From Dryococelus australis (lineage: Eukaryota; Arthropoda; Insecta; Phasmatodea; Phasmatidae), in the NCBI GenBank assembly GCA_029891345.1, contig CM056993.1, positions 229,305,265 through 229,369,264 on the forward strand: a stretch of 64,000 bases of DNA. Reading direction: 5' to 3'. The position numbers and the translations under genes were made by a program. Under the pieces are notes generated by a model. It made no database searches, was not told the DNA's origin, and worked only from the letters and a program-made list of their open reading frames with translations. The first letter of the stretch is position 1. The number at the start of each line of letters is the position of its first letter. This document shows positions 1-11,156 of this stretch, piece after piece.

Positions 1-480
1 GCTCCTCTGCGCTATAGAAAATTTACCCATGTAGATCCAGGGTAGCGTTGCTCCCTGGCAGCCTCTGGGGTCTGGGCCTCAGACCTACTGGTGGGTCTGG
101 ATTTGGTTTTGGACGTTGTTTGCATACAATGCGGTGACTCTCTGTACTCTTGCAAGTGGTATGCTTACCCATCTCTGGTACCATGTTAGCTGTGTCTCTA
201 GCTTCTGGCTTGACTGTGATTCTTTGGGACCACGTCGGCATTGTTGCTGGTCTGTGGCACTATCGAGTTGTTGACGTCAGTCATACTGATGGTTTGAGTG
301 CCATGAAGTGTTTACAAGACTCCTCAAAGTCTGGTTTTTCGGTCCCGGTTAAGTTATTGTTATTCTCGGGCCATACTGATCTGGTCCCACACTTACTGGT
401 TAACAAATGTATGCTGACGCCCAACGTTTGGAGCCAGAAAAGTCCTTTATCCATGTTGCTTAGCTTTAGTCTGCAAGGAA
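1..480. other. Unassigned moderately GC-rich DNA at the left edge
   Basis: The base composition resembles the adjoining 2-kb repeat, and both strands are open for 70-115 codons. I see no motif I can name. The second copy of that repeat, at 37779, lacks this part. It may therefore be the outer part of a longer element or flanking DNA. Confidence 0.4.
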
Positions 481-2475
481 CTTTTATTATGCGCTAGATC
501 AGTTGCGCTACTATGGTTACTCAGTTCCCCTTCTTACTTGATACTAGCATCTGCCTTGTACGCTGTCTACTAGGTATGTATTCTGTCACACTTGGTCTGG
601 CAACGTGCCTCACAACAACAGTGGCCCTTTGGGGCAAGGATGACTTACCAGAACTTGGCGGGGTGTTCTTCGTCTGTGGCGTTACCGTAGTGTAGGTGGA
701 GCATATGGCATCCTTGGTTCTGCTGGACGTAGCGGAGGTCAAGTTCTGGTAGTGGTCTGCATAATGGCGGTGGTTCCACTCTGTGCTGACCCAGCTGCCA
801 ATGTGCGGGTTGGCTCTCCCGAGCCTGGTGTCGCTCCCGCTGATTAGGGCTCGGATTACTGGATGTGCGTCGTAACCTGTGCACATCAGGTTAGAGTGAA
901 ACGTGAATGTTCCGACAGGCAAAGTCAGTCTTGCAGCACTACGGGCGGCTTGGCGCTGCCCCTTAGGAGTGTCGACGCCTGGTGTAACTAGGTTTGCCAC
1001 ACAGACCTGCTTGGAAGCACTGAACTCCGCCTTCTTAACTGCTCTTTGAGCTCCATGCCTGCTGTAGAATGGCATAGGTTGATAGTGTACCAGATTTCCT
1101 GTAGGTGACAAGCAATCGACAACCCCTGACTTTATAGTGTAGGACCGACAATGCCTGGCACTGCGCTCCCTGACTGCCTAACAGTGCAAGCCCCTGGAGT
1201 CGTGGGTCTAGACCGCCTTCCTGCCACTGCCAGCTGTAACCACAAACATAGGGCCTCCAATCCCCGTAGCTTATCTCTACCAGCACCTTAGCTAAGCGCT
1301 CCGGTGAAAGACACAGTTGGGGTTGGCTGTCCCACCTCTGTGGGGTATGACCTAGTGGTTGGGGCTCTACCATTCTGAACACTGAGGTGAACAGAATGGG
1401 TGGCCATCGAAAGATGATGTGTGTGTATAACACTGACAGACCCCTGAAGGGGGATTGACATTCTATTCTAGGTTTAACTCTCTGCCAATTGCTTACCACT
1501 CGTCTGTCAATACTGATGTAGATAGACTATAGTACTACAACAAGGAACTCGTGGATACTTTCAAGATTAAGTATTTATTTAGACAATAAACACCTAGGTG
1601 CCTCGTACGTGCTATCAATAAGTATGTGCTGCGGAAGAACTTAACCTACGTGTTAACGGGTGAAGGTGACCTGCTCGTAGGCTACTGAAGTACAAGGGAA
1701 TAACTTAGCTTAACTGTCGCAACTAGCACAAACTGGGTTTGCATAGAAGAGGTCCTAACTTTAACTGAGGGGCCATTACCCACAAGTAGTGGCAGCTGAA
1801 GAACCAGGTCACGACTTCAAATGTTAAGTCGTGTTCAATGTCTTCAGGTAGACAAAGCTTCTGGTGATGTCAAAGCCAAGAGGTGGTAGAAGCCTCTGGT
1901 AGATAGTGGCTGCAGCTACTAGAGTACTAGAAGTTCTTGGAGAGAACCATGAGAGATTAGTGGTCAGTATAGAGCCCCAACACAAGATGTGTTGAGGTGA
2001 GCTACTGGAGATGAACTCCTGACCTCGGCCGTACAATTCCTTATATACTTTTCCTCTGGAGTGTGTGGCGAACCCGGAGTGGGAAGTATGACATGCCCCT
2101 GTGACGTCTGACTGGAGTGCGCAGGGTGAGAGAACTACACACTCGTGCTCATGGTATCACCTGGGGGCTCAGCGGCGCTCGGCTACCTTCGGTGGTGTGA
2201 CGACACTCTGTCTGCAGAGTGCATCAGGGGAGGCTGGCGCATTGCACGGCCACTTCAAATATCTTTCGTATCGTGATTCCTAAGGGTGTTTGAGTTAAAC
2301 CCACTCTCTATGCATTCGTAACACACCGTGCTTGGTTTGCTCCTTCACATGTGTAAACACTCTTAGTAGATGGAGAAGGGCAGTTCAGGAACAGTTTGGG
2401 AGACCAAATAACTTCCATATCTCTGGCGAGAACACTTCCTGTCATACATCCGGCAGTTGGTTCCTGCGGCTGAAA
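481..2475 (-). repeat. 2-kb dispersed repeat, copy A, with minus-strand reading frame
   Basis: This block is homologous over about 2 kb, in the same orientation, to 37779-39751, with many substitutions and small indels. On the minus strand it holds two overlapping open frames, 521-1111 and 1035-1499. They correspond to one frame in the other copy, so copy A carries a frameshift near 1200. Shared peptide landmarks are GDWRPYVC, KKAEFSA(S/A)KQVC, SGSDT(R/K)LGRANPHIGSW and STEWNHRH. I do not recognise the family. About 80 bases past the minus-strand ORF start there is CAATAAACACC-like sequence. It is probably part of a retroelement or DNA transposon, but no terminal repeats or target duplications were found. 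Confidence 0.7.
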
Positions 2476-2694
2476 GTGTTTAGCCACTGTCAGGATACCC
2501 CGGCTTTCACAGGCTAGGGATGCAGTAAGACAGAGTTGCAGCCGCAGTTTGAGGGATTCGTTCCTTAGTCTTGTCTCCGGTCTTCACAGCCTAGAGGACG
2601 ATGACTAACTCCTGAGGCCTGGTCAAGAACACCTTTTATACTGATTTCTGCCGACCATAGGTGCTCAGAGGAGTGCGGGGGAGTTAGCCTCATT
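2476..2694. other. Unassigned spacer
   Basis: The homology with the second 2-kb repeat ends here and the hAT relic begins at 2695. Nothing recognisable was seen between them. Confidence 0.4.
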
Positions 2695-3182
2695 TAGGAG
2701 TGCTCGGGCAGAAAAATTTTATTTCAGGTGGGCTCAGGCGGTTATTCAACTCATATTTTTGCTCGGGCAATTTCGGCCGTGCATTAAAACCAAAATACGT
2801 TAATGAATTTTGAACACAAATTATTTTCTTATGCAGTTTACATTGATAAAGTATAAAATATTTGTTTATAAAATAGTTTGCAATATGCTTGTCAAGAAGT
2901 TTTCATTCAAGTAAAAACTAAAAAAGAAATGTGAGTATAAAATTTCATTTAGCATTTTGTTTGTCCATACAAGTGAAAAACTTCCAGACATGTGTTTTGA
3001 AAATAATATTTGTGTTTCTACCTGAAGTTTCATTGTCATGTTTGTTTTCACTGCTGTGGAATGAACTACTTGCTTGGTCCTCGTCTTCAAAAACACTACC
3101 CTGATATCCATTTTTGTTAAAAATTAATTTAAATCAGATTAGTCTAAAATGATTCACAGTTAGTTTTTAATATTCACACAAG

Positions 3183-5971
3183 CAGTGACGTAGGAAGAGG
3201 GGTGCGGGGGGGGGGGGGGTGTGAGCCGCCCCAGGTGTCATCACTGAGGGGGTGACAAAATTGCAAAAATATTTTTTTTGGAACTAACAACCCTTTTTTT
3301 AAATGTAATTTTAAACGTGTTAATAACTTTGTGTGGTAATGACTCTGGAGCCAAGGCGAGGATTCGTAAACTTAATCCTCAGCATTATTTGTTGCTTGTA
3401 TAAATCATTCTTTTAATCTGTGTGGAGTGCATTCTTTTGGAACTGTTTTACAACGCGTAACCTTTTGTAGAACCTTAGAAAGTCTGTACTGATTTTTCTC
3501 AGTTTCCATATACAGATAGATGATCCTTGTAACTAACATTGGAGTTACAGTCAAGAGACTTTCAGATACAAGATGGAGTGCTCACTATGAAGCTGTAAAA
3601 GCTGTACATACTTATTTCAAGAAGATTGTTGATGTCATAGAAGAACTTTGTGATCCCGTAGAAACTGTTGAAACCAGAGTAGCAGCACAAACACTTTTGC
3701 CAGCAGTATGTGATTTTTCTTTTTTATGCTTTTTGTATTTGTGGGGTAATGTCTTAGAAGAAGTAAATAACACCCAAAAATACCTACACAATGTTGGAAT
3801 AAGTTTTGAGAAGTATGTTATCAAAATGAGAAGTCTGAAGACCTTTTTGAAAGACAAAAGAAATGAGATCGAGAAGCTAACACTGCAGTTTGCAACAAAC
3901 ACTTGTAAAGAGAGAGACATTCTTTTAGTGAAAAGACGAACCATCAGAGAGAACAAAATAATGTCTGGAGAAAAGGCTCAAAATGTACCACACACATTGA
4001 ATGAAGAATTGAAAAGATCAATGTTACTGGAGTTCTTTGAAAGGTTTTTCAAGAAATCAACACTCGTTGCAAAGACATGGAAAGTATATCAGCTCAGTTT
4101 GCAGTTCTTGAGACCAAGAATCTGATCACAACTTCTGAAGACGAACTTCCACAGTTAATACAAAACTTAGTCGTAAACTATTGTTATGCACTCACTGCTT
4201 AGCATCCTGCATGAGCGATTGGAAGGACGGCAGTTATATGATAGCAGCAGCAACAAGTCAAAGGATTGTTTTGAATGAACAGACAAGTGATAGGCCAGTG
4301 GCCACGTATCTGCTACAGAAAGCAAGCCCACGCAATATTCCTTTTTCCAGTGTACTCTGCTGACCCTGGTTAAATTTATTTCTGCGTTTATTTTAAGAAT
4401 GCTCTAGATTACTCACCTTGTTTGCTCAGTGTTAATCGGGGTGTGTTGAGCCTTCCTTATAGTCAGGGTGATTGGTATAAATGTGAGAGGCCTCCGAATC
4501 GAGGAGTTGAGTGAACAAGTGGCCGAGTCCCAATGATAGAAGACAAGCAGTGAGAGAAGTGACCAGCAGAAAGTAAATCTGCAACTGCGAGTATCAAGCA
4601 GTGAAGAGAAGGGCTGGCAGGCTGGACTATTGGACTAGGTGCGCAAATTAAAGACATTACAAATGGTTGCAACAGATAAATTGAACAAGTGTTAATAATG
4701 AGTATGAGTAAATTGATTATAACCAAACAGAGAAAATTTAAAAGGACGTTAATTAGAGTAGAAATATATACAAAATATTGCGCTCACTGTTAAATCAAAA
4801 CAGTAATACTGGGGACAGATAAATTAATGCTGTAAATAATAGCTGTATGATTAAATTAGAAATTAAATTTTGTTAATTGATGGTTTTTTTTAAGACCTCC
4901 ATCAATCTCAAACTCAGATACACCCCTCAGACGTCCGCATGTAACATTATGATGAACTTTCTGAAGATGGCCGCCTTAGAGAGATTCCACGACTAACAAG
5001 ACATCTACAAACTGCCGAAGTTTCAAAATATGATTCTCTATAATGGTCTTCAAAATTTCTAGAGTTTATTGTATAATATAAACTTTAAGATTCTGTACCA
5101 AAATTGACTTTAGCCTCAAGGGTCCCACCTGCCTGCCTGGTGCCTAAACTACGTTGCAATGTGTTTGAAACCCAAGTTTTTTTACGAAACTACAAAACGT
5201 GCATCCAATGTTCTAAGCTACAAAAAGACACACTTCAGATTATGGCTGTCGATTACTTTTAAGACATCACACACATTGGTAACACCATTTCAAAGCACTT
5301 CATCGTAGTTGAAAATGGGTTTTTCAAAGCTCTGTATCTCAAAATAAACACAAAAGTTTTTAGAGACATGCACTGAATCTTGCTACAAACTTTCCACCAA
5401 TAAAATGATAGGGTCACTGCTTAAAGTCCCATAGGTACACGCAACAGGACAAGAGCACTGCATGTCAGTCAAGGATCCTGTACATATAGGCGATGGCGCA
5501 CTTGTAGTGCATATCAGAATAGTCCTTAGAGCTCATGCGCTTCTCGGCCTCAAACGCGGAAATAGCTCCAAGCAGATGGACATGCCCCTTAAGATTCCTG
5601 TTAACGTTATGTGTTTCAATAGTATCATATGAGATAAGATAAGTTTTTCTAAACTAAAATTAATCAAGTGTTATCTTAAGTCCATGCTAGGCTCTCTGGC
5701 TTGGCCATTTTGTCAATTGAAAACAAAGTAGTGATAGAAGTTGATTTTATTATGCGATTTCAAAATTTGCAAAGAACAAAGTTAGGAAACAAAGGCTCTA
5801 TATGCTTATGCTCACAATGTTTAGTAAATAAGCCAGAAAATTACACTTCCAACTGTAAGTATATTATTTGTCCTTCTTTTAATAATTTCAATATTTAGTT
5901 TGGGGGGGGGGGGGGGGGGGAGAGCAAGAAATTTCCCGCACCGGGTACCACCTGACCTTGCTATGCCACTG
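3183..5971 (+). mobile_element. Nested hAT transposon (ZMYM-like), degenerate
   Basis: The left end is CAGTGACGTAGGAAG and the right end, read on the minus strand, is CAGTGGCATAGCAAGG. These are imperfect terminal inverted repeats of the widespread CAGTGGCGTAGC type. The flanks CACACAAG (3175-3182) and CATACAAG (5972-5979) are 8-bp target duplications differing at one base. The uninterrupted sister sequence at about 50980 (CATACAAC) shows the empty site. Runs of about 12-20 G lie just inside both ends. A C-terminal part of the transposase remains at 3520-4202; the rest, about 4.4-5.9 kb, is AT-rich filler without a frame. Confidence 0.88.
3520..4202 (+). pseudogene. hAT transposase fragment (ZMYM/DUF4371-type)
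   Basis: The frame opens with VKRLSDTRWSAHYEAVKAV, the DTRW block that begins the second catalytic part of ZMYM-type hAT transposases. It runs for 200 codons through the helical region with W at LWGNVLEEVN and ends at 4125. The reading continues in another frame from about 4077 (MESISAQFAVLE, then ELPQLIQNLV) to a stop at 4200-4202. One frameshift is therefore visible. The N-terminal zinc-finger and first catalytic part, and the C-terminal dimerisation domain, are absent, against a usual length of 600-800 residues. It is a dead remnant. Confidence 0.8.
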
Positions 5972-7201
5972 CATACAAGCAATACTCCAACAAACTTTGG
6001 TTACTTTAGTGATGGCACAAAAATAAAGTAGGATACACTTAATAAGAATATGTAAACAACTGTCATTAATTACTACCATATTACTTGGCTTTTGGTTTGT
6101 TCTTTTGTCAGTAATTGTATTCCCTACATTGAGAACTCTTTCATTGTCTACATAACTGACTGGGATCTATACTGGTTTCACTGATTTAGTGCAGTTCATA
6201 AAAAAAAAACCAAAGATTTTCTAATTTACTGAAAATATTTATTGTGTAATTCTTGCCATCAGTACAAATAATAGCGTCACATTTATTGTGTTTTGTTCTT
6301 TTGGTGATGTTACAACTTTTGCATTATAATAATTTCAATGTTATTTCCAAACAAGCAAAATTTTCCACTGCATCATAAAAACAATGAGCAGTTCTAATTG
6401 CTACTTCATCTTAAAACCACCTTGTCTCGCGAAAGACGATAAATGTGATGAACTAAAGTTTCCCGCCCCACCAATAAAATAAACAGAGCATTAACTAATA
6501 TATTACTTGATCAAAACAAAAATAAAACTTCGCCAGATACAAGTCGTTCTCACATAACCTTGATAACTTTAAAAACATGTTTACATACAAAAGTAGCCCA
6601 AAAAAAATCAAACATTTGGAAATACCATAGATATACGAATCTATGAAGCATAATGTGTGCATTTGTCGCATGAATGTACGGCCAGCACCTAGTGGCAACG
6701 GAAAATTTTGTCACCATTTTTTAGATAAGTGTTCAGTAATTTTTCTATTTATCACATTTGTATACTTACAATGAAATTACATTAATTATTTTATGAAAAG
6801 TGAAAAAGGACGAAATGCAAAAGAAATTACTTTAATTTAGGAAGTCACCGATATCAGTTTATTTCCAAAACATAGTGGTATCCTGTAGGAGTACATGCTC
6901 GTTGGCGATGACGCTTTAGCAGTGTAAATTCGATACATTGAATGTGTCGACTTTTCGATCCCGACTACATTTTAAAATAATTTTTCACATATTTTTGTTG
7001 TTTTTATTGTTTTTTGCAAGAAACTGTGTAGTTCACATTCATTTTGAGATTTCATGCATCGCAAAAAACCAGTGTCTCTATGGCTGAATATTGGAAGGCA
7101 TGTTGGCCCGATATTTTCGGGCAGACACATACCCGTCCGCTATTCTGGGCATTTTCACTACCCGAAATAGTGCCTGAAATTTCAGTTACTTGACCACCCC
7201 A

Positions 7202-9162
7202 AACCACGCGGTCTTAGGGATGGAGCTTGTGACATCACATGCATGAACCATGGATCTTTATCTTGCCTGCTGCTTAGCACATGGTGTCGAAGGCTCTGTT
7301 CCAGGGGTGCCTGAGAAGGCAATGATTCTTCATTGATTGGCCTGCTTCCCGCAGCGGCGTGAAGTTTGAACGGAGCGCTGTTCCACAAGTAGGTGTGGCG
7401 AAGTACAGCGGAGTTTCTTTCAGGCAGAGGCCGATGACGTGATGACTTCTTGGCAATTTGGGTTGACGGTAAAAGCTAGGAGCACAGGGTTGGAGGCGAG
7501 TTGAGGCTCTACCAACGTCAGGACATACCATGTGTCCCGCTTCCATTACCATGCGTGAAAGGAGTTGACTTGCCCAGAGAACTTGCCGTATTCAGATGGG
7601 GTGAAGTCTATCATTTGGAGTGTACTTCTACTAAGTGCAAAATACATCATGCGTCAACGTAAATCAAAACTAGTCAATTAGAAATCAATACTCGACATCC
7701 TGTACTTTTTATTTTAGTAAATATAGCCATACACATTTGCCTGGTTGGTTACTATATCTTTCTAGCTGCATGGAGGCAGATATTTTACTGCTATATACCG
7801 AAACGAAACAAAACATTTTCAAACGAGTAACAATTTACAATATAATGTAACACAAAAATTAACATAAAAATTTACACTTTACGATTTTCGTTTGTTTTGC
7901 CGACCAAGTTATTTTTTTATACACATGATATCAATTGCTCAAAGTTGACAGATCTCGATTGTAGTGTAGTTGTTACTGCTTGGGTATTTATTGTAAATTG
8001 ATAATTCCAATGCTGACATCCATAGTGCATACATATCTATGTCTCCAGCCTTTCATTTGTAAACAAAGTGTCTGTGCAATGGTATGAAAAAAAATCAGTG
8101 ATTTTTCCTTTAAATCTGTAAATCCATTTGATGATATAAAATTCCAAACAACCTGATAAAATCTGTAAAAATGGTAACCCTGCCACAGAGTGGACACCAA
8201 ACAAGCCATAGATGGGGTAGATGTAAATTTACAGAAGAGCCAATTGCAGCACATCCCAGAACTTTGACTCCTGTTACACAACCAAAGAGGTAAAGGCCCT
8301 ACTGCCTTTGAATAATACTGCAGAATTGCGATGCTGGGCATTGTTTCATCAAAAACACACCAAATCCAGACAGACACCTTACATAAGATAACCCCTCTGC
8401 CACATTTCAAATGTCCCGCATGACCCTAGTCCACCTTCTATCCGCTAGGTTCATAGTTTGCCAACCAGTGCTCTACAGAATGTGACAGTGTATGTGTGAG
8501 AGAAAGTGTGAGTGTGTGTGTATATGTGTGTGAGTGTGTGTGTATGTATGTATGTGTCCGTATGTGCTCACGAGTACCATCCTGTGAATACTTATACTTT
8601 CCGTTTAGTATGATTGTTTTTTTTATTTTCATTTCTGATCACATTTGCAACTGACTGCATTTCATATAGACCGCCTACTGGATTAAGATATTATTTACAT
8701 TTTCGGATTGTTATTTTGTGCAAATTACTAACCATACATGCATAGTTCCATTCATGTTGACAATTTACATAACAGAACAGTATCCAGAACTTGTAAAATC
8801 CACTTCCACTCTTCCTCGTAATCATACATGCACATTTAAAGTGTGGAGTGCTAAACAAGTCTCAAATTTACAGCCAATGCCAGGGGATGCCAAGTCTAAT
8901 TTTTCAATGCTATGTACGTGGTTTACTGCTAACAGTTACGTGGTGCTATGTATAAACTTTATTTTTGGCATCCAAGAGTGGTTGTTTGTAAACTTCTAGC
9001 TCGTAATTTTATTATAAAGAAATCTGAATATTGAAATAAATCTACATAAATGTAAGAAATAAAAGCTTATTTTCTCCTGAAAAGCAACTGACAATGGACT
9101 TCATGGTAGCTGACTTTTAGGTGGCACCGATGGTAAGGCTTTTTTTTTGGTGACAAGTCGAG
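7202..9162. other. Unassigned AT-rich DNA
   Basis: There is a moderately GC-rich patch at 7200-7600 and a 140-codon minus-strand open frame at 7988-8410 that I cannot assign. The frame starts within 1.1 kb of the ATR exon but does not continue it in frame. The rest is AT-rich with no motif found. Confidence 0.4.
8483..8560. repeat. (GT)n-rich microsatellite
   Basis: This is an interrupted GT/GTGA/TATG simple repeat. It creates a false minus-strand HTHTH-type frame. Confidence 0.8.
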
Positions 9163-9426
9163 TTGTACAGTAGAAACTTGTGGGGTATCATTTAATTTAG
9201 AAGACATCTGTCTATTGAATAAAAAGTTACTTCAGTTGAAATTAAAAATACATCATTTTAGCACCAAAGGCAAAAAACTTACGACTTCACTGAAAAAAAA
9301 AAAACTTTTATCCCTATTTTTGGGTTATGGGGGGTAAAATTCAGTGTGTCTCGATTTTACAAAGTCAGCAATATTACGATGTCATTCTTGGAAAGCTTAA
9401 CACTTCATTAAAATGTAGGTTCTACT
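9163..9426. mobile_element. Possible MITE beside the ATR exon
   Basis: The left end CAGTAGAAACTTG and the right end, read on the minus strand, CAGTAGAACCTAC form short imperfect inverted repeats about 264 bases apart. A TA precedes the left end but not the right. The body is AT-rich without a frame. If real, it sits 23 bases from the splice donor of the ATR exon. Confidence 0.35.
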
Positions 9427-9448
9427 GCAATAATGTCTAATACACTAC

Positions 9449-9565
9449 CTGCAGATTTCCTGTAACTTCATGGGCAAGAATAAGATCTTCAAGAGATGGT
9501 TCTTGCTGCTGAGTTGTAAGAATACCAGACACTGCATCCTTTTCATCAAGCTGCGAAAATATTTT
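9449..9565 (-). CDS. ATR: ATR exon (EPSLEDLILAHE block of FAT)
   Basis: The exon of 117 nt, exactly 39 codons, reads KIFSQLDEKDAVSGILTTQQ, then QEPSLEDLILAHEVTGNLQ. Vertebrate ATR has KLYAAMHEPDGVAGVSAIRKAEPSLKEQILEHESLGLL, so the EPSL(K/E)xxILxHE signature is diagnostic. The acceptor is TTTCTTGCAG and the donor is CTGCAG/GTAGTG. It is in phase 0 at both ends. The next exon (vertebrate DATACYDRAIQ) was not found in the 9.4 kb to the left, so the gene runs off the window. A short TIR-bearing repeat starts 23 bases past the donor. Confidence 0.94.
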
Positions 9566-9915
9566 CTGCAAGAAACATAAAAAATCAATATGTAAAACAG
9601 ACCATCCATCTCATACTTTACGAAAATATTTATATTTCTTTACAAGCTTTGCGGGATTTTGTAATGTCAAATACCATGCAATTATTTATATGATACATCT
9701 GGTAACAGAACCCACAATATTATGAATACATGAGAGCTTATTAATCTATGTGTCACTACAGCAACTGAATGTGCTATACCTAACCAAACCTCACTTTAAC
9801 TACTACAGCTAAAAAAGAGCCTGATGAAAGAAAATATTGGGTACTGATTTAAGATTCCAATTGCATTATAAAGCTTTACTTAATGTTTCATGTTGGGTAT
9901 GGTATTAAACAATTA

Positions 9916-10635
9916 CAGGGTGGCTAGCAGTATCCTAATAAAAATTCCCTGAAATGTCCCTGATTTTTCCAAGCATCTGGTTATCTCACCAACTTACGCA
10001 GCAAATATTAAAAAATATTTTCATGTTTTCTAAAAATAAATAAAAGAATTTTTTATGGGTAACAATAACACAGCCTTCATGTATAAATGCTTTCCTATGA
10101 GAAAAAACTTAGGTATGAAGATGGCAAATTGAAAAAAAAGGTGAAAGTTGTCAAATGCTAGCACTCATATCCAGAAAAAAGGCACAATACAAAAACAAGA
10201 GACAATACAACATATAAGTTCAATGAGAGCAGCTGAAAGGGTTTGAGTTATTTTATAAATTTTTTAATTTTACTTACTAGATCTTACACCTATAAACATA
10301 TTTTTCACAATCTGAATGTTTGCTGCATCAACAAATATAACAAACAAAAAAAAGGCAAGAAAATGTGTGTAATATGTAATAGTTGCAGTTAACATACGCC
10401 AACAAAACTATCCCCAGACTCGTAAACCTTCCTATGAATGTAGAATAAACTTAATTAATATTACAATTCATGCGATAGGATGTAGCATAAGTACTGGAAT
10501 CCAACATTTATTTTCTTACTATGTATATTTTATTGAACTTCTCTGACCACTCACAATTTCCCTGACATTTCCAGAAAAGTAAAATTCCCTGACGTTTCCA
10601 GGTTTTCCCTGATTTCCCTGATGCTAGACAACCTG
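9916..10635. mobile_element. TIR element with CAGGGTGGCTAGCA-type ends
   Basis: The left end is CAGGGTGGCTAGCA and the right end, on the minus strand, is CAGGTTGTCTAGCA. Both are followed by a CCCTGA-rich subterminal zone (AATTCCCTGA, TTTCCCTGATTTCCCTGA). This end type is common in arthropod hAT MITEs. The 720-bp interior has no frame. No matching 8-bp target duplication is visible, so boundaries are approximate. Confidence 0.6.
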
Positions 10636-11156
10636 AGTGAGATGTGTACAACGTAAAAGATAGAAAAAAAAAAAGAAGTTATTTACAGTATATAACACTG
10701 GTAGATAGCTGAAGAAAAAAATTATTTAAGTAAATTGAACTGATAAAATCAGAAAAGAAAAAGAACTGACAAAAGTGAAAGATGAAAGTTTTATTAGATT
10801 TATATGAAAGATGAAACCATCTCGGTTGAAGCACTGCCTACAGAAGATAATCATACGAGAAAGATGAAAGAAAGGAGAAGCAGAGAAGGGAGAAAATTTA
10901 AATTAATGATTGACAATATAAAAAAACAAACATGCACATGATCCAGACAACTTGAGTATATGTCTAGTTTGAACCTGTTTACGGCACGTTACTGTTTTAT
11001 CAAAGAACAATGAATAGTAAATATGTTTATTGGTCAAGTGAGTACTTTTGAAATTAACCTTTGAAAAATGTCACTGCCTTACCTACACTAAAGCCAGATT
11101 TATAAACTATGCAAGCACACACAAAATGCAAAGAAACAAACAATTGAATGGAAGTA

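Larger units (their letters stand above)
2695..7201. mobile_element. hAT relic (family 1, copy 1), split by a nested hAT
   Basis: The outer parts, 2695-3182 and 5980-7201, are homologous in order to 50456-53702. The left end reads TAGGAGTGCTCGGGCAG. The right part carries the palindrome-like block TTGGCCCGATATTTTCGGGC near 7100, also present in the other copy. Comparison with that copy shows that 3183-5971 is an insertion, together with one 8-bp target repeat. No transposase frame is left, so this looks like a non-autonomous derivative. The copy's own target duplication is not convincing. Confidence 0.65.

Noticed and set aside
7988-8410. 140-codon minus-strand frame just downstream of the last ATR exon, with QYYSKAVGPL slightly recalling the CYDRAIQLEP block expected next in ATR
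   Set aside because: No phase-0 acceptor gives the expected block, similarity ends after about ten residues, and the rest does not follow FAT-domain patterns.
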